Assembly (NCBI GenBank): GCA_031425695.1 | Contig: JANPJV010000281.1 | Location: 1-22,729 of the forward strand | From: JANPJV01 sp031425695 | GTDB lineage: Bacteria > Pseudomonadota > Gammaproteobacteria > Xanthomonadales > SZUA-5 | Reading direction: 5' to 3' | Length of the DNA stretch: 22,729 nt | Part shown: piece after piece, positions 7,553 to 15,700 of the stretch | Layout: every line of letters starts with the position of its first letter | Numbering within the stretch: the stretch's first letter is position 1 | Position numbers and translations under genes: made by a program | The notes under the pieces: generated by a model | Told to the model about the DNA's origin: nothing | The model's database searches: none | The model's input: the letters and a program-made list of their open reading frames with translations, nothing else

Positions 7553-10500
7553 TCAGCCGCGTCCGCCGCCCAGCATCCCCATCAACTCCTGCGCCATGCG
7601 CATCCGCTCTGGCGCGGTCTCCAGCGGTTGGCGGATCTTGAGGCGGTCCTGGCCTTCGAAGGCGTAGCGCTTGGGCTCGCGCTGGATCATGCGGATGACG
7701 GTGGCGGGGTCGACCTTGGTTTTCGGGGCGAAAATCACACGCCCACCCGTCGGGCCAAGCTCGAGCTTGCGGATGCCGATCAGTTGCGCACGCTGTTTCA
7801 GGCGGGCAACGGCAAAGAGGTTCTTGGCTGGCTCCGGCAGCAGGCCGAAGCGGTCGATCATCTCGACCTGCAGCTCGTCGAGATCGGGCTCGTCGTGGGC
7901 GCCGGAGATGCGCTTGTAGAGCATCAGGCGCGAGTGCACGTCGGGCATGTAGTCGTCCGGGATCAGCGCGGGCAGGCCGAGCTGGATGTCGATCGCGCGG
8001 TGCGCCTGGCCATCGGGATCGTCGGGCAGGCGGCCCTCTTTCAGTGCGCGCACGGCGCGTTCGAGCATCTCGGTGTAGAGCGAGAAGCCGACCGCCTCGA
8101 TTTCACCGGACTGCCCTTCGCCGAGCAGCTCGCCGGCGCCACGAATTTCGAGATCGTGGGTCGACAGGGTGAAGCCGGCGCCCAATTCTTCCAGCGAGGC
8201 GAGCGCGTCAAGGCGCTTGACCGCGTCGGCGGTGATCGACTTGCGATCCGGGATGACCAGGTAGGCAAAGGCCCGGTGATGCGAGCGGCCGACGCGGCCG
8301 CGCAGCTGGTGCAGCTGCGACAGGCCGAAGCGATCGGCGCGGTTGATGATGATGGTGTTCGCGCTCGGGATGTCGATGCCGCTTTCGATGATGGTGGTGC
8401 ACACCAGCACGTTGAAGCGCTGCCGGTAGAAATCGAGCATCACGCCTTCGAGCTCGCGTTCCGCCATCTGCCCGTGGGCGATACGCACGCGCGCCTGCGG
8501 AATCATTTCCTCGACCATGCGCGCGGTCTTTTCGATGGTGTCGACTTCGTTGTGCAGGAAGTACACCTGCCCGCCGCGGCCCAGCTCGCGCTCGAAGGCC
8601 TCACGCAGCGTCTGCGGATCCCATTGAGCAATAAAGGTTTTTACCGCCAGTCGATGCTGCGGCGGGGTGGCGATGATCGACAGGTCGCGCAGGCCGGTCA
8701 GCGCCATGTTCAGGGTGCGCGGGATCGGCGTGGCGGTGAGCGTGAGCAGGTCGACTTCGGCCCGCAGTTTCTTCAGCTGCTCCTTCTGACGTACACCGAA
8801 GCGCTGTTCCTCGTCGACGATGACCAGGCCCAGGCGCTTGAACTGGACGTCGTCGGACAGCAGCCGATGGGTGCCGACGATTACATCGATGCGACCCGCA
8901 GCCACTTCGACCAGCGCCGCCTTGATCTCCTTGGCAGTCTTGAAGCGCGACAACACCTCGACCTTGATCGGCCAGTCGGCCAGGCGGTCGGCAAAGTTGC
9001 GATGGTGCTGCTCGGCCAGCAAGGTCGTGGGTACCAGTACGGCCACCTGCTTGCCCGCCTGCGCAGCGACGAAGGCCGCCCGCAGCGCAACTTCGGTCTT
9101 GCCGAAGCCGACATCGCCGCAAACGACACGGTCCATCGGCTCCGCCTTTTCCAGGTCAGCGAGCACTGCCTCGATCGCGCTGAGCTGGTCAGGTGTTTCC
9201 TCGAACGGAAAACCGGCAGCGAACTGTTCGTACAGCCCACGATCGACCTCGATAGGCACGGCCACGCGCGCGCGCCGCTTGGCGTACAGCTCGAGCAGCT
9301 CGGCGGCGACATCGCGCACCTTTTCGGCCGCGCGCTTCTTGGCCTTTTCCCACGCATCGCTGTTGAGCGAATGCATGGGCGCGTGCTCGGGCGCACCGCC
9401 GGTATAGCGGCTGATGAGATCGAGCTGCGCGACCGGCACGTACAGCTTGTCGCCGCCGGCATATTCGATGGTGAGGAACTCGCCGGGCGCGCCGCTGAGC
9501 TCGAGCATGATCAGGCCGCGATAACGGCCGACGCCGTGGTCCGAATGCACCACCGGCGCACCTTCGGTGAGCTCGCCGAGATCGCGGATGATCGATTCCG
9601 GGTCGCGCTCGCTCTTGCGCCGCCGCCGCTCCTGGCGCGCGCGTTCGCCGTAGAGCTGGCGTTCGGTGAGGATGGTGAGGGCGGGATTGGTGAGCGCGAA
9701 ACCATCCGACAGCGAAGCCACCGCAATCGCCCAGCGCTCGTCGCCGGCGCGGAAGGCTTCCCAGCTTTCGACGACCGTCGGCGGTGCATCGGAAGCGCTC
9801 AGCAGATCGCGCAAGGCCTCGCGACGACCCGGCGAGTCCGCAGCGAGCAGCACACGTCCCGGATATGCACGCAGAAAGGCTTTCAGCTCGGTCGCCGGCT
9901 CTTCGCCCTTGCGTGCGACCGGCAGCGCTGGCGCCGGCTGCGAGCCCGTGTCCTCGGCTTCCTCGTGCGGCCCGATCAGCACGCGCTCGCGCTTGTTGAG
10001 CTCGCCGCGCAGGTCCGCCGGCGGCAGGAACAGCTCGTTCGGCGGCAGTACCGGGCGCTCGAGATCGTGCGCGCGCTGGGAAAAGCGCTCGGTCGTCGCC
10101 GCGAAGAATTGATCCGCGGCCGCGAGCACGCTGTCTTCCAGCACCAGCAGGCTTTGCTGCGGGAGGTAGTCGAACAGCGTCGCGGTCGAATCGAAGAACA
10201 GTGGCAGGTAGTACTCGATGCCGGCCGGCGCGTTGCCGGACTTCAAGTCCTGGTACAGCGCAGAGCGCCGCACATCCAGGTCGAAGCGCTCGCGGATGGC
10301 CTCGCGGACACGCTTCTGGTCCGGCTCGTCGAACGGGAACTCACGCGCCGGCAGGAGCTCGATACGCTCGACCGTGCCTTGCGAGCGCTGGGTTTCCGGA
10401 TCGAAGGCGCGCAGCGTATCGATCTCGTCATCCAGCAGCTCGATGCGAAAGGGCGTGGCCGACCCGGCCGGATAAAGATCGAGCAGGCTGCCGCGGATCG

Positions 10501-10993
10501 CGTAGTCGCCGGGCTCGAGCACCTGGGTCACGCGGCGATAGCCTGCCTGTTCCAGGCGCCGCGCTTCGGATTCCAGGTCCAGCCGATCGCCGCGCGCGAG
10601 CATCAGCACGCGATCGCCGATGTACTGGCGCGGCGGCAGCCGTTGCATCAGGGTGGAGATCGAGACCACCAGCACGCCACGCTTCGTGCTCGGCAGCCGG
10701 TACAGCGTCGCCACGCGCTGCGAGACGATGCCGGGGTGCGGCGCAAACAGGTCGTATGGCAGCGTCTCCCAGTCCGGGAAATGCAGCACCGGCACGCCCG
10801 GCTCGATCAGCGCGGAAAGATCGCTCTCGAGCGTATGCGCGCTCGCCGAATCGCGCGTCACCGCCACGATCAGCCGGCTGCTGCGGCGTGCCGTCTCGGT
10901 CAGCGCCAGCGCATGCGCCGCCCCATGGAGCGCACGCCAGCGCCGCCACAGATGGGGTGGGCGCGGCAGTGGCAGCGACAGCAACTCGGACAT
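7553..10993 (-). CDS. mfd: Transcription-repair coupling factor Mfd
   Basis: A 1146-residue protein, close to the E. coli length of 1148. Mfd displaces RNA polymerase stalled at DNA damage and recruits UvrA. The UvrB-like N-terminal module is present (FPDWETLPYDLFAPHPGIVSQR matches UvrB-type 'fpD.E.lPYd'). An RNA-polymerase-interacting, CarD-like module begins near residue 481 (VVHSDHGVGRYRGL). The RecG-like motor has GDVGFGKTEVALRAAF with Walker K632, DEEQ at D727-Q730, TATPIPRTLNMAL and GRVGRSHHRAFAYL. The C-terminal TRCF domain is complete. The frame stays open to an ATG at 11086, but that ATG lies inside a repeat, so MSELLSLPLP at 10993 is taken as the start. Confidence 0.96.
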   Translation of the reverse strand: MSELLSLPLPRPPHLWRRWRALHGAAHALALTETARRSSRLIVAVTRDSASAHTLESDLSALIEPGVPVLHFPDWETLPYDLFAPHPGIVSQRVATLYRLPSTKRGVLVVSISTLMQRLPPRQYIGDRVLMLARGDRLDLESEARRLEQAGYRRVTQVLEPGDYAIRGSLLDLYPAGSATPFRIELLDDEIDTLRAFDPETQRSQGTVERIELLPAREFPFDEPDQKRVREAIRERFDLDVRRSALYQDLKSGNAPAGIEYYLPLFFDSTATLFDYLPQQSLLVLEDSVLAAADQFFAATTERFSQRAHDLERPVLPPNELFLPPADLRGELNKRERVLIGPHEEAEDTGSQPAPALPVARKGEEPATELKAFLRAYPGRVLLAADSPGRREALRDLLSASDAPPTVVESWEAFRAGDERWAIAVASLSDGFALTNPALTILTERQLYGERARQERRRRKSERDPESIIRDLGELTEGAPVVHSDHGVGRYRGLIMLELSGAPGEFLTIEYAGGDKLYVPVAQLDLISRYTGGAPEHAPMHSLNSDAWEKAKKRAAEKVRDVAAELLELYAKRRARVAVPIEVDRGLYEQFAAGFPFEETPDQLSAIEAVLADLEKAEPMDRVVCGDVGFGKTEVALRAAFVAAQAGKQVAVLVPTTLLAEQHHRNFADRLADWPIKVEVLSRFKTAKEIKAALVEVAAGRIDVIVGTHRLLSDDVQFKRLGLVIVDEEQRFGVRQKEQLKKLRAEVDLLTLTATPIPRTLNMALTGLRDLSIIATPPQHRLAVKTFIAQWDPQTLREAFERELGRGGQVYFLHNEVDTIEKTARMVEEMIPQARVRIAHGQMAERELEGVMLDFYRQRFNVLVCTTIIESGIDIPSANTIIINRADRFGLSQLHQLRGRVGRSHHRAFAYLVIPDRKSITADAVKRLDALASLEELGAGFTLSTHDLEIRGAGELLGEGQSGEIEAVGFSLYTEMLERAVRALKEGRLPDDPDGQAHRAIDIQLGLPALIPDDYMPDVHSRLMLYKRISGAHDEPDLDELQVEMIDRFGLLPEPAKNLFAVARLKQRAQLIGIRKLELGPTGGRVIFAPKTKVDPATVIRMIQREPKRYAFEGQDRLKIRQPLETAPERMRMAQELMGMLGGGRG

Positions 10994-11075
10994 GAGCTCG
11001 TAGGGTGGTGGAGCGGGGCGCGCGAGGATAGCAGCGCGGGGTAGTGTGGCTCTGTGGAGAGCCTTGCGTTGCTTG

Positions 11076-11164
11076 TCGTAGGTCATGTTGACCGCGCAAG
11101 CGGTCTACTTGACGGCCTTACGAAACAGTCACACGCTCGCTATCGCGAGCAACATGACCTACGA
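11076..11164. repeat. Two head-to-head hairpin repeats (REP pair) upstream of mfd
   Basis: Element A (11076-11105) is TCGTAGGTCATGTT followed by the hairpin GACCGC-GCAA-GCGGTC. Element B (11135-11164) is its inverse: read on the minus strand it is the same 14-base head followed by GCTCGC-GATA-GCGAGC. The heads are identical and the stems differ, but each stem pairs perfectly with a 6-4-6 layout. The pair fills most of the gap between the deaminase stop (11185) and the mfd start (10993) and could end transcription of the deaminase gene. Confidence 0.8.
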
Positions 11165-11184
11165 AAGGCCACGCGCTCGCCGGC

Positions 11185-12213
11185 TCACGCAAAATTCTCC
11201 ACGTAATACTGCAACTGCTTCATATCGCTCTGCTTTTGCGCCGGCGTCGCAAAGCTGGCTTCGATGCTGTTGCGGGCGAGCGTCACGGCGTGATCGAAGT
11301 TCAGGTCGAGAGCGGCGAAGCATTCGAGGAAGTTCTGGTTGAGGTAGCCGCCGAAATACGCCGGATCGTCGGAGTTGATGGTGGCGACGAGGCCAAGCTC
11401 GAGCAGCTCCTTCAAGTTGTGCGAACCGAGTCGGTCGAACACGCAGAGCTTGATGTTCGAGAGCGGACAGACTGTCAGCGGGATGCGCTCGGCGACCAGG
11501 CGCTTGACCAGCGCCGGATCCTTGACCGCCTGCACGCCGTGGTCGATGCGCTCGGCCTGCAGCAGGTCGAGCGCGCTCCAGATGTACTCCGGCGGGCCTT
11601 CCTCGCCGGCGTGGGCGACGATGTGCAGGCCGTGCTCGCGCGCGGCGGCGAAGACCCGCGCGAATTTCTCCGGGGGATGGCCGAGCTCGCTGGAATCCAG
11701 GCCCACGCCGATGATCTTGTCGCGGTGCGGCAAGGCCTGCTCGAGCGTGGCGAACGCCGCTTCTTCCGACAGATGGCGCAGGAAGCACAGGATCAGCCCG
11801 CTGCGAATGTTGAGCTCGGCCTGGGCGCGATGGCACGCACGCTCGAGGCCATCGATCACGGCCGCGAATGGCACGCCGCGGTCGGTATGCGTCTGCGGAT
11901 CGAAGAACAGCTCCGCGTGCACGATGTTGTCTTCCCGCGCGCGCAGGAAATACGCCCAGGCCATGTCGAAGAAATCCTGCTCGGTGAGCAGCACGCTGGC
12001 GCCGGCGTAGTAGATGTCGAGGAAGCTCTGCAGATCGGTGAACGCGTACGCGGCGCGCAGCGATTCAACGTCCGGATAGTCGAGCTTCACGCCATTGCGC
12101 TCGGCGAGCGCGAAGATCAACTCGGGCTCCAGCGAACCCTCGATATGGATGTGCAGCTCCGCCTTGGGCATCCCGCGCAGGAAGTCGGGCAGGCGTTCTT
12201 TGGCGACGTTCAT
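11185..12213 (-). CDS. Adenine deaminase (adenosine deaminase family)
   Basis: A 342-residue TIM-barrel metal-dependent deaminase. Zinc ligands H21 and H23 (AELHIHIEGSLEP), H201 with catalytic E204 (VAHAGEEGPPEYIW) and D282 (NSDDPAYFGGY) are all present. The run GLDSSELGHPPEKF and the GEEGPPEYIW loop match the Pseudomonas branch of the family, whose member PA0148 I recall being shown to deaminate adenine rather than adenosine, so adenine deaminase is the better call. Annotation pipelines often label such proteins add. The product hypoxanthine would feed XdhABC encoded about 5 kb away. The start ATG 12213 fits the family N-terminus; no strong ribosome site is visible. Substrate choice (adenine or adenosine) is inferred, not shown. 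Confidence 0.88.
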   Translation of the reverse strand: MNVAKERLPDFLRGMPKAELHIHIEGSLEPELIFALAERNGVKLDYPDVESLRAAYAFTDLQSFLDIYYAGASVLLTEQDFFDMAWAYFLRAREDNIVHAELFFDPQTHTDRGVPFAAVIDGLERACHRAQAELNIRSGLILCFLRHLSEEAAFATLEQALPHRDKIIGVGLDSSELGHPPEKFARVFAAAREHGLHIVAHAGEEGPPEYIWSALDLLQAERIDHGVQAVKDPALVKRLVAERIPLTVCPLSNIKLCVFDRLGSHNLKELLELGLVATINSDDPAYFGGYLNQNFLECFAALDLNFDHAVTLARNSIEASFATPAQKQSDMKQLQYYVENFA

Positions 12214-12239
12214 GGCGCGGATTCCGGCGAGGTCGAGCG

Positions 12240-12263
12240 GGCGATTCTGCCTCAGGAATCGCC
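12240..12263 (-). promoter_or_regulatory. Stem-loop in the leader of the deaminase gene
   Basis: GGCGATTC at 12240-12247 pairs perfectly with GAATCGCC at 12256-12263 over an 8-nt loop. It lies 27 nt upstream of the deaminase start on the minus strand. A role in the mRNA leader is possible, or it may be a stray repeat. The rest of the 210-base gap up to 12423 shows no gene; base composition turns AT-rich from about 12380. Confidence 0.3.
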
Positions 12264-12423
12264 ACTCGGGAGGAAACGCCTCCGCGAGGCCCTTCGCAAA
12301 GACGCGCTCCTTGGCCTAGACGCAGGAACAGCGCCGCAACTCACTCTCGCTCCAGATGGGCCGACATGTCCCGAGGCTTAGGCCCAAATCGAATATACCT
12401 GCTTCTAAACGCCATGATTTGCC

Positions 12424-12789
12424 TCATCCTTCGCGGAGCAACCGCAGTCCTTTAACTAAACTCTTGGTATCCGACGAATCCTTAGATGGATTCCTATCGA
12501 ACGCTGCCAGCCACCTATTTATCGCCTTTGACATCACGAATGCTTGGCCCTCGGGCGTCAAATCCGATAGATTAAGCTTTAGAGACTCAAGATTTTTTGC
12601 ATCATTCAATTTGTGCGACCCGATCAAGCCTTCGGATAGTAGAAATGCAACTATGGTCCCGTAAAGCGCCATATTCCGCGCCCTCTGCTTGTCAGTCTCC
12701 TCTGCAGAGAAAACAACTCGACCCCCAGTCATAACCGACACCTTTGTATCCAGGATGGCGGGCATGTTCAAGTATAGAAAATCTCTCAT
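12424..12789 (-). CDS. Presumed immunity protein of the Rhs toxin
   Basis: A 121-residue protein of no family I recognise, with no signal peptide. It is called an immunity protein by position: its ATG (12787-12789) begins 2 nt after the Rhs stop codon (12792-12794), the standard toxin-immunity order in polymorphic toxin loci, and the two are probably translationally coupled. The sequence is amphipathic, with a hydrophobic patch near residues 40-55 (NMALYGTIVAFLLSEGLIG) and a lysine- and serine-rich C-terminus. Hand counting 12481-12660 gives 82 GC of 180 (46%), against 39 of 60 (65%) at 8101-8160 in mfd, so the gene was probably acquired together with the toxin tip. The toxin it would neutralise is the C-terminal domain of the preceding gene. 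Confidence 0.65.
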   Translation of the reverse strand: MRDFLYLNMPAILDTKVSVMTGGRVVFSAEETDKQRARNMALYGTIVAFLLSEGLIGSHKLNDAKNLESLKLNLSDLTPEGQAFVMSKAINRWLAAFDRNPSKDSSDTKSLVKGLRLLREG

Positions 12790-12791
12790 TC

Positions 12792-15700
12792 TCAGTCTCG
12801 CCTGATCAGTTCTGACTTGCCTTCCGTCGGGATAATTGCACGCGTTTCCTTGTCGCGAATAAAAGTGCCTCCAATATCGCGTATTCGTTGCTCTTTGTCC
12901 ATCTGAAAGACTTTTGGTGCAGTTTGACTAGTTGCCTCGTACGTTTTTGCTTTGCCATCTTGAATAACCGCGACATCAACTCGCCTCCGCTCATTGGTGA
13001 CGGGGTCGCGAACGGACTTGCCATTGGAGTCACACAGATATCTCTCGGTTTGCACTCTGGCACCTGGGTTCGCCTTCGCCAAGTCGGCCGCTACGTCAGT
13101 TTGCCGTTTCGCCCCATCGGAGGCATTTGCCAACATCCTCGCAACTTTCGTACTGCCAGCCGGAACATATGGGGTGAGCATCGCTCCCCCGTCCAAGGCC
13201 GCGTCAGCCAGCCCCTCAGCGACCATGACGCTATTGCCGGTAACGGCACCAACCGCAGCTTTCCCCAGATCATAAACAACGTTCGCCGCGTCCCAAATCG
13301 TATCGACTGGAATTCGGCCGTCGGCATCGCGGTACCTGTACGGATTCCCCGCCGCATAGCCGTACCGATTGAAATTCCACGCCGTGCCCGGATCGACGCC
13401 CATCGGATCGGGACTCAAGAACCGCATGGCGATCGGGTCGTACAGGCGCTGCTGCATGTACGTGAGGCCGGTATTGCCGTCGGTGACGTGGCCGGCGTAG
13501 CCGGGGCCTTCGCGGTAGTGGCCGTCGTAGGGAGAACCGTAGGGGGCGAAGAGTTTGCGGCTGAGACGCTGGCCGGATTGACCGGTGATGAGGGTGGCTG
13601 ACTGGCGGGTGTCGGGATGGTGATAGCGAACCGCGACGCTGGCGGTGGCCAGGTAGACCTCGCGCTCGGCGATCAGATCGCCGTCGAGATGGATGTAGTC
13701 GACGGCGACATTGCTGCGGCGGTCTTCGCTGTGCAGCAGTTGGCCGCCCTGGCTATAGACCTGAAAGTGGCGCGCTTGGTCGGTGGCGCGAATGGTGCCG
13801 ACGCGGCGTCCGTGGGCGTCGTAGTCGTAGCGCTCGATGCCGGCCACGTTGACCAATCGGTGGGCGCGGTCGAAGGTGTATTGCTGATCGGGCGCGTAGC
13901 TGACGGTCCGGAAGCCGTCGAGCGCAGGCGTTGGTCGTCGCGGGAAAGTGGCCTCGAAGCCGTCGGCCAGTATCTGGTCGGGCGGCGCATCGATGAACCG
14001 CACGCGCGATCGGGCGTCGCCCTGTTCGTTGTACGTATAGGCATGGAAGGGTGCGCTGTTGAGCGTAACGCTAGTGAGGCGCTGCTGGCTGTTGTAGGCG
14101 TAGTCAACATTGGCCGAGTCGAAGGACACGATGCGCAGGTTATCCAGCGCGTCGTAGCGGAAGGTTTCGAGCCCGGCGATCTCGGGTAAGGTCTGGCTCC
14201 AGATCAGCCGGTTGAGCCCGTCGTAGCCCAGCGTTCGGTCTTCGAGATTCAGCGGTTGCGTCGTGCTGGCGTCGTCAATGCTGGTGAGGTTGCCATTGGC
14301 GTCGTAGACGAACGACTGATCCATAAACGCGCCCGCGGTTCGCCGCAGCGGCAGTTGGCGCAGGTTCTGCGTGGTGGCGTGGGGAATGCCGTTGGCGTAG
14401 TCGAAGATACGCACCGCGCCGTTGGCGTGACGGGAGACACCCGTCACGTGGCTGCCGGCCCGGCGTGGCCGCCCGCGCGCATCCGGATCAAAGTTGACGG
14501 TCTGGCCACTCGGATAGGTCACCGACTCTCGATGTCCGAGCACGTTGTAGCCGTGCGCGAGACTGAAGAGGCGGGTGTCGTAGCTGAGTTGTTCAGTTTC
14601 CAGCAGTCGGCGTTTGTTGTAGCTGTAGGTCCAGGTGTTGCTGCCGATCCCGGTGTCGCTGTTGTTAGTAGCCGTTTCCAGCGCGCCATCGCTGAAGTAG
14701 CTGTAGCCAAGATCGTTGGTGCCGTTCGGATGATTGATGGCCGTCAGACGGCGCATTGCGTCGAAAGTGTGCAGCGAGCGCTCGTTGACTGGCACTGCGG
14801 CACGGTCGCACACCAGGCTGGTCAGGTTCTGGCCGATCGCGGTCCAGGCGATGTCGTTGACGCTGTCGTAGTCAATGACGGTGACGCCAGTTTCGGGCTC
14901 GATCGTCTTACACAGGCGATGATTACTGTCGTAAACGAACTGCCGATCCAACTGCTGCGCTTGCGGCGGGCCAACCGTCGGTGTGTAAGTGCCACTGCGG
15001 CGAATCAGCGTGGGCTTACCGAAGACATCTCGCGTGATCTCGGTAGTCTGCTGCTCCGGTCGGCCAAGCGCGGCCACGATGCGCCGTGGCCAGCCTTGTG
15101 ATGGCTGGTCGTAAGCCTGGAAGTCGGTCTGCGTAACGACGCTGCGGGCGTCAGTGAAAAGTTGCCGCAGCGCACCGCTGGGATAGGTCGTGCTGGTGAA
15201 TAGAGCACCGGACTCTGAATCGGTGCGGGTGCCGGAAACTCGATCGAGCGCATCGTAGAAAGTTTCGACACCGTCGTTGAGATCGGTGAGCACAGCGATG
15301 CTGGCGCTCGGGTAGCTGACGAATACCTCCCGATTGCGGTGGTCGAAGCGGCGGCGGACGAAAGTCGCGCCAGTGTTGGGCTCGGTGCTGGTTTCGCGCG
15401 TCAGGATCGGACGCCAGCGCGCGTCGTACCAGGTGTGCTTGATCAAGGCGCCTGTAATCTCAGTGCGCTTCCACAACCCGGACGGAATGCCGAACTCCGC
15501 GGTCGCCGGGGTCGTTGGAGCAGTGGTGATGACGGTCGAGGTCCAGTCCTCTGTGTCCCCATCCGGATAGTCGATCAGCGAAACGCGATCGCGCGCGTCG
15601 TACTGATAGTTGGTGGTGTGGCCGACGGCGTCGGTGACGGTGCGCAGATTGCCGTAGTTGTCGACCGTCGCGGTTGTGGTCGGGCCAGTGGGCAGTTGAA

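Noticed and set aside
7628..11044. 1138-codon open frame on the plus strand opposite mfd
   Set aside because: It is a shadow of mfd codons. No domain is recognisable, while the mfd frame matches its family throughout.
11236..12381. 381-codon plus-strand frame opposite the deaminase gene
   Set aside because: It is antisense to a gene with all metal ligands intact and shows no motif.
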